Assembly: GCF_049801075.1 (NCBI RefSeq)
Contig: NZ_JBNAGG010000005.1
Coordinates: 62,001-126,000, forward strand
Direction: 5' to 3'
DNA: 64,000 bases
Source: Maritalea sp049801075
GTDB lineage: Bacteria > Pseudomonadota > Alphaproteobacteria > Rhizobiales > Devosiaceae
A program made the translations under genes and the position numbers. The notes below the pieces were generated by a model. The model was not told the DNA's origin, did not search any database, and was given only the letters and a program-made list of their open reading frames with translations. Of this stretch, positions 26,066 to 34,655 are shown piece by piece (positions within the stretch are counted from its first letter, which is position 1; each line of letters begins with the position of its first letter).

Positions 26066-27165
26066 GAAGACAATCCTCCAAACAGGGTCGGCAGATCCAG
26101 TGGACGGAATCCATAATGGTCAAGCCAGCGTTGATCCGCGCCGAAGAAATCGCGCAGGTCAGGCATGCCATATTTCAGCATGGCAATCCGGTCGATGCCC
26201 ATTCCCCAGGCAAAGCCTTGATAGACATCTGGGTCGAGGCCGCAATTGCGGATCACATTGGGGTGCACCATGCCGCAGCCCAGAATTTCCATCCAGTCAC
26301 TGCCCTCACCAATTTTCACTTCGTTGCCAGAGCGGTCGCACTGCACATCCACTTCCATGGACGGTTCCGTGAACGGGAAGAAAGACGGGCGGAAGCGGGT
26401 TTTGACGTGATCAACTTCAAAGAAGGCGGTCAAAAACTCTTCCAGCACCCAGCGCAACTGGCCGATATGAGATGATTTATCGATCACCAAGCCTTCCAAC
26501 TGGTGGAACATGGGCGTGTGGGTTTGGTCGCTGTCGCAACGATAGGTGCGCCCCGGAATCACGATGCGGATTGGCGGCTCTTGGGTTTCCATGGTGCGGA
26601 TTTGCACTGGCGACGTGTGCGTGCGCAGCACCATCTTGCCCTGATTGCTGCCTTCGCCTTCGTCCTGCTTCATGAAAAAGGTGTCGTGCATTTCCCGCGC
26701 TGGGTGACCTTCGGGGAAGTTCAGCGCGGTGAAGTTGTAATAATCGCTTTCAATGTCCGGCCCTTCGGCAATGGCAAAACCCATGTCGGAAAAGATGGCA
26801 GTGATTTCATCAATGGTCTGGCTGATTGGGTGGATCGAGCCGCGTTGCATTGGGCCCTTTTGCAGAGGCAAAGTGATGTCCACTTTCTCTGAGGCCAGTT
26901 TGGCTTCCAAAGCGGCATTTTCCAAATCTTCGGCTTTCGCATCAATTTGCGCTGCCACTTCGGTTTTCAATCCGTTGAGCGCGGGGCCTGCCACTTGCCG
27001 CTCTTCGGGGGTCATTTTGCCCAAGCCTTTTAGCTGTTCAGAAATGGAACCCTTTTTGCCCAAAGCGCCCACGCGCACCGCGTCCAGCTCTTTCAGGTCA
27101 GCCGCATTTTCAACAGCGGTCAGGATTTCAGATTTGAGCGCATCCAGCGCCTTGGTATCAACCAT
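26062..27165 (-). CDS. pheS: Phenylalanine-tRNA ligase alpha subunit
   Basis: 367 residues from ATG 27165 (AAGGGG upstream). It has an N-terminal coiled coil (about 1-95), then the class II core with motif 2 TSPVQIRTM and IPGRTYRCDSDQTHTPMFHQ, and motif 3 FAWGMGIDRIAMLKYG. The Ala/Gly position that controls substrate size is in the normal FFPFTEPSMEVDV region. First gene of pheS-exo/ASCH-pheT. A longer frame to 27255 runs through a large hairpin and is rejected. Confidence 0.98.
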   Translation of the reverse strand: MVDTKALDALKSEILTAVENAADLKELDAVRVGALGKKGSISEQLKGLGKMTPEERQVAGPALNGLKTEVAAQIDAKAEDLENAALEAKLASEKVDITLPLQKGPMQRGSIHPISQTIDEITAIFSDMGFAIAEGPDIESDYYNFTALNFPEGHPAREMHDTFFMKQDEGEGSNQGKMVLRTHTSPVQIRTMETQEPPIRIVIPGRTYRCDSDQTHTPMFHQLEGLVIDKSSHIGQLRWVLEEFLTAFFEVDHVKTRFRPSFFPFTEPSMEVDVQCDRSGNEVKIGEGSDWMEILGCGMVHPNVIRNCGLDPDVYQGFAWGMGIDRIAMLKYGMPDLRDFFGADQRWLDHYGFRPLDLPTLFGGLSS

Positions 27166-27234
27166 TTTATCGGACCCCTTGTCCCGTTTATTCTTTTTTA
27201 TCCAGCAAAAGTTTTGCGCACCATACAAACGCAG

Positions 27235-27278
27235 AAAGCCTTGCACCAGCCCCAAAATGGAGGGTGGCGCAAGGCTTT
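27235..27278 (-). terminator. Large hairpin between rplT and pheS
   Basis: AAAGCCTTGC (27235-27244) pairs with GCAAGGCTTT (27269-27278), with further G+C pairs inside (GCCCC/GGGT region). No clear T-run follows on the minus strand, so it may be a weak or factor-assisted terminator, or a leader structure controlling pheS expression. Confidence 0.45.
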
Positions 27279-27313
27279 AATTTCGGCCTCAGAAAAGATA
27301 AGGCGAGGAATGC

Positions 27314-27715
27314 TTAGCTGGCAACCCGAGCGTGGGTTGTTGCGTCAACATCCTTAAGGTAACCGAGCGCGTTTTTGGCAGTTTCAACCAGCGCTTTGAA
27401 GCTTTCTGGCTCACGTACAGCCAAGTCAGCCAATACTTTACGGTCAACCGCAACCTCAGCTTTGCTGAGGCCGTCGATAAATCGACCATATGTCAAGCCG
27501 TGTTCACGAACAGCAGCGTTAATCCGCTGGATCCACAAAGCACGGAAATTACGTTTTTTCGCCTTACGGTCGCGATATGCGTACTGACCCGCTTTTTCAA
27601 CCGCCTGCTTAGCAACGCGGATGGTATTTTTGCGACGGCCATAATAACCTTTGGCTGATTTGAGCACTTTTTTATGACGGGCGTGGCTCGTTGCGCCTCT
27701 TTTTACACGTGACAT
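27314..27715 (-). CDS. rplT: Ribosomal protein L20
   Basis: 133 residues. It has the L20 signature (KGYYGRRKNTIRVAKQAVEK, RDRKAKKRNFRALWIQRIN). L20 starts 50S assembly and in many bacteria represses its own operon by binding mRNA. It follows rpmI by 26 bases. The C-terminal tail is slightly long and ends THARVAS. Confidence 0.98.
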   Translation of the reverse strand: MSRVKRGATSHARHKKVLKSAKGYYGRRKNTIRVAKQAVEKAGQYAYRDRKAKKRNFRALWIQRINAAVREHGLTYGRFIDGLSKAEVAVDRKVLADLAVREPESFKALVETAKNALGYLKDVDATTHARVAS

Positions 27716-27741
27716 GGATTTAGTCCTTAAAAGTCAGAATA

Positions 27742-27939
27742 TTAGGCGTAAGGCAGGAATTTTTTGATCGTACGCGCATCTTGATCACACATTGCGCTCG
27801 TGCCACGGTTTTGACGGATATATTTACCGTTGTGGCTGATCAAACGGTGGCGTTTGCCTGCTGCTGCTGCCATGACTTTGCCAGTGCCAGTCACTTTGAA
27901 GCGCTTTTTAGCGCCAGACTTTGTCTTAAGCTTGGGCAT
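27742..27939 (-). CDS. rpmI: Ribosomal protein L35
   Basis: 65 residues, beginning MPKLKTKSGAKKRFKVTGTG, the hallmark of L35, and ending with KKFLPYA. 50S subunit protein. In most bacteria it sits directly after infC; here about 1.6 kb of other genes lies between, and the 168 bases upstream of rpmI probably hold its own promoter. Confidence 0.98.
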   Translation of the reverse strand: MPKLKTKSGAKKRFKVTGTGKVMAAAAGKRHRLISHNGKYIRQNRGTSAMCDQDARTIKKFLPYA

Positions 27940-28107
27940 TTTGCTTTTCCTTCTTGTTGCCTCCTCCCCGGTGGGATTTGGCGGTTTTAAGCATTTTGGA
28001 TCGACACGGCATACCCTTGTCAGGCCGGACGATCCGCTTGAACTCGTGGGTTATAAGAGCACAAAGGCAAAATTGCAAGTCTTTGTTGGCTTATCTTTCA
28101 ATGGTTT

Positions 28108-28443
28108 TTAGGTGTCGTGTTGGTCGATTAGAATATCGTTGCCATCCGGATCTTTGAACATGGCCATTTTGGGATAATCTTCGCCGCCCATTTGGCGTGA
28201 ATAGTCGACGCCCAATTCGTCCAGTTTTTTGTGGATGGGGCCAATATCTGTGGGATTAAACGTCATGATGTTTTGATCGAACATGCCTTGAAACAAGCCG
28301 ATTTTGGCGTCGCCATTTTGCAGCACCAGCCAGTTTTGCGCCTGGTCACCGGCCACAATTTCAAAGCCGAGATTTTGATAAAACTGCTTTGAGACCTCAA
28401 TGTCCTTCACGGTCAAGCTTACGGAAAAACGTCCTAGGTTCAT
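28108..28443 (-). CDS. VOC (glyoxalase/bleomycin-resistance fold) protein
   Basis: 111 residues made of two beta-alpha-beta-beta-beta units, with SVSLTVKDIEVSKQFYQNLGF at the start and MAMFKDPDGNDILIDQ at the end, as in VOC proteins. VOC members bind metal and act on small molecules or sequester them. Role unknown. It starts one base before the end of the DUF4199 gene upstream, so the two are co-transcribed. Confidence 0.82.
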   Translation of the reverse strand: MNLGRFSVSLTVKDIEVSKQFYQNLGFEIVAGDQAQNWLVLQNGDAKIGLFQGMFDQNIMTFNPTDIGPIHKKLDELGVDYSRQMGGEDYPKMAMFKDPDGNDILIDQHDT

Positions 28444-28444
28444 T

Positions 28445-28987
28445 TTACCCTCCCACGGGTTGGTTGTTGTGTTTTGATTTTGTCCAGAAATAATGCCCCA
28501 GCCCGCCCAGCACAGAGACGACCAAGCCGATCATCCACACGGTAGCGGCCATCACCAAAAAGACCATGACGGGCTGAGCAAACATTTCGCGCTGCGCCAT
28601 GGCTTCGTCCACCATGCGCTCATATTCTGGCCCCTCCTGCACAGGCAGGGTGCTGATGTAATATTGGAAATAGGCATCCATAAAGCCGGGATTGATCATA
28701 AAGGTATAGACCACATCGCAAAGGGCGAAGATCACGCCTGCGGTGAAGGCAATGCCAATGCCAAAAATTATGCGTTGCCACAGGCTCGGCCTATCCGCCC
28801 GCTCTTTAAAGTGCTGGTGCATGGCAAAAAGAATGATCGCCAATGCGGCGATCATGCCCACATAGCCTGCCACTTCGGCCATGCCCATATTCTGCGCCTG
28901 ATTGCCCGCGACCATAATGTACGATCCGAGCATAAACAGCGTCATCACTGCGCCGACAATGGCACCCCATTTGATGATTGATTGCAT
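28445..28987 (-). CDS. DUF4199-type membrane protein
   Basis: 180 residues from ATG 28987 (GGGGG five bases upstream). Four predicted membrane helices, with helix pairs at the N-terminus and C-terminus, and a central segment holding FMDAYFQYYISTL and EGPEYERMVDEAMAQ. This layout is typical of DUF4199 proteins, which have no assigned function and often lie beside a LuxR- or HTH-type regulator, as here. Confidence 0.72.
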   Translation of the reverse strand: MQSIIKWGAIVGAVMTLFMLGSYIMVAGNQAQNMGMAEVAGYVGMIAALAIILFAMHQHFKERADRPSLWQRIIFGIGIAFTAGVIFALCDVVYTFMINPGFMDAYFQYYISTLPVQEGPEYERMVDEAMAQREMFAQPVMVFLVMAATVWMIGLVVSVLGGLGHYFWTKSKHNNQPVGG

Positions 28988-29071
28988 ATTGTCCCCCAAC
29001 CTGCTTATTGATCTCATCATCTTGACCGAAACAGGTGTAATTGTCCTCCCCCAAAAGGAGGAAGCGGGCAT

Positions 29072-29509
29072 TTATTCAATCAATCCAAGGGCACGCGCTT
29101 CGCTTGCCGCCTCGGTGCGGTTGGCGACATCCAGCTTGAGGAAGATGTTTTTTACGTGGGTTTTGATGGTGGATGGCGCCACCTTTAGCTGCGCTGCAAT
29201 TTGCTTGTTGGTGTAGCCATGCACCAGAAAAATCAGCACGTCAGTCTCGCGTTCTGTCAGGCCAATTTCGGCTATGCGCTGCTCGTCACGCACCGGGACC
29301 TCGGGTGCGGGTGTGCCGAATTTGGGTCGCGCCCAAAACCACACACCAAGTGCACCCAGCACCAAAAAGATTAATGCGATCAGGCTAGGATAAAGCGCAC
29401 TTGGCCAAAAATAGGCGTATGATGTGCGGCGCAAAAATTCCAATAAGATGAGGAACAGCGCCAGCAATCCACCATATCTTAAAATCGTTCCGCGCATCGC
29501 TTGGTCCAT
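29072..29509 (-). CDS. Membrane-anchored LuxR-type transcriptional regulator
   Basis: 145 residues. Two predicted membrane helices (about 8-28 and 38-60) precede a LuxR helix-turn-helix (about 78-142: LTERETDVLIFLVHGYTNKQ, VAPSTIKTHVKNIFLKL). No receiver or autoinducer domain. The ATG at 29509 is directly after the T-run of the infC terminator, so expression depends on read-through or on a promoter inside infC's end. It likely works with the DUF4199 neighbour; inference from adjacency. Confidence 0.82.
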   Translation of the reverse strand: MDQAMRGTILRYGGLLALFLILLEFLRRTSYAYFWPSALYPSLIALIFLVLGALGVWFWARPKFGTPAPEVPVRDEQRIAEIGLTERETDVLIFLVHGYTNKQIAAQLKVAPSTIKTHVKNIFLKLDVANRTEAASEARALGLIE

Positions 29510-29510
29510 T

Positions 29511-29542
29511 AAAAAGAAAAGGGCCCCTCAAAAGGCGCCCTT
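29511..29542 (-). terminator. infC intrinsic terminator
   Basis: On the minus strand AAGGGCGCC, loop TTTTGA, GGGGCCCTT, then TTCTTTTT. One G-G mismatch in the stem. It starts 25 bases after the infC stop and ends at the LuxR start codon. Confidence 0.75.
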
Positions 29543-29566
29543 CAAACACGATTATATCGTCAAAGC

Positions 29567-30112
29567 CTATTTGGTTGCTGTCGGGGCCAAGATCATGATC
29601 ATCTGGCGACCTTCAGTTTTTGGCTTGGCTTCGACTTTTGAAATCTCTTGAACGCGCTCGCGAACTTGATTCAAAAGCTGCAGTCCCAATTCCTGGTGCG
29701 CCATTTCACGTCCACGGAAGCGCATGGTGACCTTAACCTTATCACCGCCTTCCAAAAACTTGACGATGTTGCGCATCTTGACCTCAAAGTCATGCGTGTC
29801 CGTATTCGGACGCATTTTGATTTCTTTGACGTCGATAACTTTTTGCTTTTTGCGTGCTTCGGCTGCTTTCTTTTGTGCTTGGTATTTATATTTACCCAAG
29901 TCCAAAATCTTACAAACAGGCGGTTTCGCGTTAGGCGAAATTTCAACCAGATCCAGGCCCGCGTCTTGCGCCATGGTCATGGCATCGCGCGTGTTCACCA
30001 CACCGCGGTTTTCACCTTCGGCATCAATGAGCTGAACTTCTGGAACATTAATTTCCCGATTTGAACGGGGACCATCTTTTTGGGGTTGTACAGGTCTTTG
30101 TGGACGACGAAT
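29567..30112 (-). CDS. infC: Translation initiation factor IF-3
   Basis: 181 residues when started at the rare ATT codon at 30112-30110, 9 bases after AAGAAGGA. This gives the usual alphaproteobacterial N-terminus (M)RRPQRPVQPQKDGPRSNREI. ATT starts are characteristic of infC and let IF-3 repress its own translation. A TTG at 30136 lies upstream of the ribosome site and is less likely. Both IF-3 domains are complete (DLVEISPNAKPPVCKILDLG, VTMRFRGREMAHQELG). It binds 30S subunits and checks start codon pairing. Confidence 0.95.
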   Translation of the reverse strand: MRRPQRPVQPQKDGPRSNREINVPEVQLIDAEGENRGVVNTRDAMTMAQDAGLDLVEISPNAKPPVCKILDLGKYKYQAQKKAAEARKKQKVIDVKEIKMRPNTDTHDFEVKMRNIVKFLEGGDKVKVTMRFRGREMAHQELGLQLLNQVRERVQEISKVEAKPKTEGRQMIMILAPTATK

Positions 30113-30251
30113 GGTGTCAATTCCTTCTTTTGACAAAAGATATTAGTTGCGAGGCATAAAATCTGGTCAAATGCGCTCAAAGTCAACACCTTGACCAAAA
30201 GATTCGCTACGAAACGAAAAAATAGTGCGCTCGGTTCCAAAAGAAAAGCAA

Positions 30252-31025
30252 ATGCAGCAACCAACCCATTGGATTGAACATCAAAATCACCGCTCTAGCC
30301 ACAAATTGGCGGTCATCCACAAGCCGGGCGACGAACCGGGGCTCTTCTGGTTAGGTGGGTTTATGTCCAATATGTGCGGCGGCAAGGCCGAGGCTATGGA
30401 AGCGCTGGGACAAGAATTGAGTCTTTCCACCACGCGATTTGATTATGCCGCCCATGGTCAATCCAGCGGCGACTTTCGTGATCAAACCATTTCCAGTTGG
30501 CTTTCAGATGCCATCGCGGTTTACGAGAAATTCGCGGAAGGGCCGCAAATACTGGTCGGTTCGTCTATGGGCGCATGGATTGCCTTGTTGCTCAATCGAT
30601 ATCTGCTTGAGCAGGGCCAGCCACCCGCCAAAGCGTTGGTGTTGATCGCACCGGGTGTGGACTTTACTAAGCGCCTATTGCCACACCGGTTTGCGCCGGA
30701 AGATTTTACCAAATTGGAAACGGAGGGCGAGTTGCTGCGCGAAAGCCGCTATGGCGACGGGCCGTATATTTACACCAAAGATTTGGTTGAAGATGGCAAC
30801 GCGCATTCTTTGTTGGATCAACCGCTGAAAACAGGCGCACCAGTGCACATTATTCATGGTGGGGAAGACCCGGATGTCCCACTCGCCCATGCGCAAGAAA
30901 TCTATCGCCATTTTCTGCATGATGATGCACGCTTTACGCTGGTGCCGGATGGCGACCATCGACTGAGCCGCCCCGAGGATTTGGCCCTCATGCAAAAGAT
31001 TATCCGCTCATTTGCGTCAGAATAG
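30252..31025 (+). CDS. Alpha/beta hydrolase (ABHD10/palmitoyl-thioesterase-like)
   Basis: 257 residues from ATG 30252. Landmarks are FWLGGFMSNMCGGKAEAME, the nucleophile elbow GSSMGAW, the acid in HGGEDPDVP and the histidine in DGDHRLSRP. The GFxSxM-type oxyanion region and GSSMG elbow resemble ABHD10-like thioesterases. Substrate unknown. The 3' end overlaps the convergent NAD(P)-binding protein gene by 26 bases. Confidence 0.83.
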   Translation: MQQPTHWIEHQNHRSSHKLAVIHKPGDEPGLFWLGGFMSNMCGGKAEAMEALGQELSLSTTRFDYAAHGQSSGDFRDQTISSWLSDAIAVYEKFAEGPQILVGSSMGAWIALLLNRYLLEQGQPPAKALVLIAPGVDFTKRLLPHRFAPEDFTKLETEGELLRESRYGDGPYIYTKDLVEDGNAHSLLDQPLKTGAPVHIIHGGEDPDVPLAHAQEIYRHFLHDDARFTLVPDGDHRLSRPEDLALMQKIIRSFASE

Positions 31026-31854
31026 CTTCCAAGCCTTCGCGATAAGTCGGGAATTTCAGCTTAATGCCAAGCTCTTTTGAAAGCCGCGCATTGCCGCAAC
31101 GCTTATTGTCGCCATAGAAGGACCGCGCCATTGGCGTCATTTCGGCGGTTTCAAACGGCTCTTCTGGTGGCAGAGGCAAACTGGCCAGTTGTGCAGCATG
31201 TTCGATCACAATTTGCGGCGGTGCAGGCTCATCGTCTGCCCCATTAAACACGCCCGTCGCCTGCTTGAGTGCAGCAGCATTTAAGATCTGGGCAATATCC
31301 ACCACATGGATGCGGTTAAACACTTGGCCCGGCTTGAAGATGCGGCGCGATTTGCCCTGCTTCAATTTTTCAAAGGTTGAACGACCGGGGCCATAAATGC
31401 CCGCCAAGCGGAAAATGGCGAAGTCGATTCTGGCGGCACGACATGCTTCCGCCCAAGCCTGTTCTGCCGTCACCCTCCACTGGCCGCGCTTGGACACGGG
31501 GGCAGGCTGCGTCGCTTCAGAAATCCAAGCGCCATCAAAGTCGCCATAAACACCAACAGTGGACAGATAGCCGACCCATTTCAAATTGGGGCAGCTCTTT
31601 TTTAGATCACCCAGCGCAGGCAAAACGGGGTCACCCTTTTCCGATGGGCTAGCAGAAATCACCAGATGGGTGGTGGTTGCCAAGTGAGCCGCTACGGCGT
31701 CGGTCATTTTCCCATCGAACAGTTCAACAGTGAAGCCTTCCGCTTCCAGCGCGTCTTTCTTTTCGGCTGAACGCGTGGTGCCCACCACGTCGCCGTCAAA
31801 GCCTTTGGCGATATATTGCCCGGAATAGCCCAAGCCAAAAATAAACATTTTCAT
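31000..31854 (-). CDS. NAD(P)-binding sugar-epimerase-like (SDR family) protein
   Basis: 284 residues from ATG 31854. Nucleotide-binding MKMFIFGLGYSGQYIAKGF (GxGxxG variant), a serine/tyrosine region YLSTVGVYGDFDGAW, and FRLAGIYGPGRSTFEKL, as in extended SDR proteins of the YeeZ type. No transmembrane segment. The start overlaps the queG stop (ATGA), so the two are coupled. Substrate unknown. Confidence 0.82.
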   Translation of the reverse strand: MKMFIFGLGYSGQYIAKGFDGDVVGTTRSAEKKDALEAEGFTVELFDGKMTDAVAAHLATTTHLVISASPSEKGDPVLPALGDLKKSCPNLKWVGYLSTVGVYGDFDGAWISEATQPAPVSKRGQWRVTAEQAWAEACRAARIDFAIFRLAGIYGPGRSTFEKLKQGKSRRIFKPGQVFNRIHVVDIAQILNAAALKQATGVFNGADDEPAPPQIVIEHAAQLASLPLPPEEPFETAEMTPMARSFYGDNKRCGNARLSKELGIKLKFPTYREGLEAILTQMSG

Positions 31855-32984
31855 TGTGCGGTCCGGTCCCATTCTGCGCGTACAATTTGCTCTTGCTCAG
31901 CGGCATAATGCGCTTGGCGCAGTTGGTCAAACGCTGTTTGTTCACAATGTTGATCCATGGCCCAAACCGCAGAGGCGCGCACCAACGGACTTTGATCAGT
32001 CAGCAACGCCTCAATTGCAGCCACAATATCAGGTTTGTTGGGTGCATTGCCCAAGGCAATCAACACATTGCGGATAAAGGCATCGCGCCCCAAGCGCTTA
32101 ATGGGTGAGCCCTTGAAGAAGGCGCGGAACGCCGCATCATCAAAGGTAGCCAGTTCCACCAACTCTGGTGAGCGCAATTCATCGCGGCTGTGCAGTTTTT
32201 CATCTCGCGCGACGGAGGCAAATTTATTCCACGGGCACACCGCCAAGCAATCATCGCAGCCATAGATGCGATTGCCGATGGGTTTGCGAAACTCCACTGG
32301 AATAACGCCCTTATATTCATTGGTGAGATAGGCAATGCAGCGTCGTGCATCCAATTGATAAGGTGCAGGAAATGCGTTGGTGGGGCACACCTCTAAACAG
32401 CGGCGGCAATTGCCGCACCGGTCTTTGCCCGGCTGGTCCGGCTCAAAAGCATAATCAGTGAGGATTGTGCCTAGAAACAACCAGCACCCATGGTCGCGGC
32501 TCACCAAAACCGTGTGTTTGCCTTGCCAGCCAATGCCCGCTTGCTCCCCAAGCGGCTTTTCCATCAGCGGTGCCGTGTCAACAAACACTTTCACTTCGCA
32601 ATCGCCTTGCCGTGCCAAGAGGCCTGCAATTTCTTTCAGCTTGCCTTTGATGATGTCGTGATAATCGCGATGGCGGGCATAAACGGAGATGAGGCCGTTT
32701 TCCATGTCGTCCAATTGCTCCAGCGGATTTTGATCCGGCCCGTAATTGTAGCCCAACACAATCGCTGATTTGGCCTCTGGCCACATATGTTTTGGTGTGG
32801 CGCGACGATCGATTGTATCTTTCAGCCAATGCATGTCGCCGTGAAAATCTTGCGCCAAAGCTTCGCTCAGCCTCTCCGGTGCATCTGGGTGGCCAGTTGC
32901 ATCGCCAATGCCAAAAGCCACAAAGCCCAAATCGCAGGCACGGGCTTCTATGGTTTGGCGCAATTTATCTGGCGACAGGGACAC
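31851..32984 (-). CDS. queG: Epoxyqueuosine reductase
   Basis: 377 residues from GTG 32984. The cobalamin-binding N-terminal domain is followed by two [4Fe-4S] motifs, CGNCRRCLEVCPTNAF and CDDCLAVCPWNKF, and a C-terminal HEAT-like region (FIRNVLIALGNAP, SPLVRASAVWAM). QueG reduces epoxyqueuosine to queuosine in tRNA wobble position 34. It starts 3 bases after the GST gene stop. Confidence 0.95.
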   Translation of the reverse strand: MSLSPDKLRQTIEARACDLGFVAFGIGDATGHPDAPERLSEALAQDFHGDMHWLKDTIDRRATPKHMWPEAKSAIVLGYNYGPDQNPLEQLDDMENGLISVYARHRDYHDIIKGKLKEIAGLLARQGDCEVKVFVDTAPLMEKPLGEQAGIGWQGKHTVLVSRDHGCWLFLGTILTDYAFEPDQPGKDRCGNCRRCLEVCPTNAFPAPYQLDARRCIAYLTNEYKGVIPVEFRKPIGNRIYGCDDCLAVCPWNKFASVARDEKLHSRDELRSPELVELATFDDAAFRAFFKGSPIKRLGRDAFIRNVLIALGNAPNKPDIVAAIEALLTDQSPLVRASAVWAMDQHCEQTAFDQLRQAHYAAEQEQIVRAEWDRTAQ

Positions 32985-32987
32985 GGC

Positions 32988-33680
32988 TTAAAAGTCTAAA
33001 TCCGCATAGGATTTGGACGCAGGCATCCCCAAAACGCGGTCCGTCAGCAAGGTGCGGAAGGCCGGGCGGGATTTGAGGCGTTGATACCATTCTTTGACTT
33101 CAGGGAAATCATCCCATGGCATTTCTGAAAGGTAATCTAGGCTAGAAATCTGTGCGGCCAATGCAAAATCGGCCAAAGTCAGCTCCTCACCCGCCAACCA
33201 TTTGCGGGTGGATAACAGATAGTCAAAATAGCTCAAATGTTCTGCCCGATTAAGGCGCGCCACGCGCAGCACATTTGTGTCTGGCGTTTGGCCCTTCATA
33301 TCGTTTTTGACAAACTTCTCTTCAACAATGTAGCGCGACACATCATCGGAAAATTTGAACAAGGCCCAATCAAGCAAGCGACGTGTTTCTGCGCGATCAA
33401 CCAGATTGTTTGGCAAAAGCGGCAGGCCGGTTTCTGTGTTTTCTTCGATAAACATCATCACCGCCGAAATGCCGACGATGGATAACTTGCCCTCGGCTTG
33501 TAAAACGGGTGTTTCAGCAGCTGGGTTGATGGCTAAGAATTCTTCTTCGCGTCGCCAGGGTTTGACATCTTTCAATTCCACATCAAAACCATATTCCGCG
33601 CACATTAAGCGAATGAGCCTCGAATATGGGTCCAAAACATAATGCAGCAATGTTGGTGCAGACACGAACAACCTCTTCAT
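32988..33680 (-). CDS. Glutathione S-transferase family protein
   Basis: 230 residues from ATG 33680, where the thioredoxin-fold domain begins (LFVSAPTLLHYVLDPYSRLIR). The glutathione-site phrase AINPAAETPVLQ and the C-terminal helical domain (WLAGEELTLADFALAAQISS) are present. It precedes queG in a likely operon. Substrate not predictable. A longer start at 33725 lacks conservation signals. Confidence 0.85.
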   Translation of the reverse strand: MKRLFVSAPTLLHYVLDPYSRLIRLMCAEYGFDVELKDVKPWRREEEFLAINPAAETPVLQAEGKLSIVGISAVMMFIEENTETGLPLLPNNLVDRAETRRLLDWALFKFSDDVSRYIVEEKFVKNDMKGQTPDTNVLRVARLNRAEHLSYFDYLLSTRKWLAGEELTLADFALAAQISSLDYLSEMPWDDFPEVKEWYQRLKSRPAFRTLLTDRVLGMPASKSYADLDF

Positions 33681-33803
33681 ATTAGCGCAGGGCCAAATCT
33701 GCGCCGATTTTATGCGATTGGCCAAAGAAAAGAAATGCGTTAAGGCAAGATAAGGACAAGAAGCTTAATTTGTTCCCCAAAAAGCATCGCAGTAGGAGAT
33801 TTC

Positions 33804-34613
33804 ATGAACCCCGATCAAGGCATTTTTGTGCCCCTTATCCTAGGCATTGTTGAAGGGCTAACCGAATTTTTGCCCGTTTCATCCACAGCCCACATTTTGT
33901 TGCTGGGGGAATGGCTGGGTTTCACCAATCCGGGCCGTACATTCGAAGTCTTGATCCAGCTCGGCGCGATCTTGGCGATCATCACCATCTATTTCGCCAA
34001 ATTGCTGCAATTGGTGCGCGATTTCTTCAAAGGCGAAAAATATGCGCTGCGATTCGCGGCTGGCGTGTTGCTTGCCTCCGTGCCTGCCGCATTGGCCGGG
34101 GTGTTGCTACACGGCTATATCAAGTCGGTACTCTATAATGCGCCATTGATTATCTGCATCATGTTGATCACAGGTGGCATCATTTTGATCGTCGTGGATC
34201 GTCTAAAGCTCGAGCCGAAATATGATGATATTTATGAATATCCGCTCAAGCTTTGTTTCGGCATTGGCATTTTTCAAATGTTGGCTTTGGTGCCCGGCGT
34301 TTCCCGCTCAGGTGCGACCATTGTTGGCTCTATGCTCATGGGGACAGACAAGCGATCCGCTGCGGAATTCACCTTCTTTATTGCCCTCCCGATCATGACG
34401 GGGGCGTTCGCATATGATCTTTATAAGAACATTGATGTGATCACCTTTGATGCGGGCTTGAATATCGCTGTTGGTTTCGCCGCCGCCTTTATTGTGGGGG
34501 CCATTGTGGTGCGCTATTTGCTCGATTTTGTCTCCAAATTCGGCTTCTCTGTGTTTGGCTGGTGGCGCATTATTGCCGGGATATTGGGTTTGATTTTTGT
34601 GGTGCAGTTCTAA
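33804..34613 (+). CDS. uppP: Undecaprenyl-diphosphatase
   Basis: 269 residues and about eight membrane helices. Catalytic motifs are EGLTEFLPVSSTAHILL and PGVSRSGATIVGSMLMG. It dephosphorylates undecaprenyl diphosphate in the inner membrane and so recycles the carrier for peptidoglycan and O-antigen. The ribosome site TAGGAG is 7 bases before ATG 33804. Confidence 0.97.
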   Translation: MNPDQGIFVPLILGIVEGLTEFLPVSSTAHILLLGEWLGFTNPGRTFEVLIQLGAILAIITIYFAKLLQLVRDFFKGEKYALRFAAGVLLASVPAALAGVLLHGYIKSVLYNAPLIICIMLITGGIILIVVDRLKLEPKYDDIYEYPLKLCFGIGIFQMLALVPGVSRSGATIVGSMLMGTDKRSAAEFTFFIALPIMTGAFAYDLYKNIDVITFDAGLNIAVGFAAAFIVGAIVVRYLLDFVSKFGFSVFGWWRIIAGILGLIFVVQF

Positions 34614-34629
34614 ATCCAATCGAATGAAA

Positions 34630-34650
34630 AGCGGCGGCTTCACCGCCGCT
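34630..34650. terminator. Hairpin between convergent uppP and GST genes
   Basis: AGCGGCGG (34630-34637), loop CTTCA, CCGCCGCT (34643-34650). On the minus strand it is followed by TTTTCATT and on the plus strand by TCTACT, so it works best for the GST transcript. Confidence 0.6.
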
Positions 34651-34655
34651 TCTAC

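Noticed and set aside
27166..27255. 30-residue extension of PheS as a leader peptide controlling pheST by attenuation
   Set aside because: It is in frame with pheS without an intervening stop, and is not rich in phenylalanine codons.
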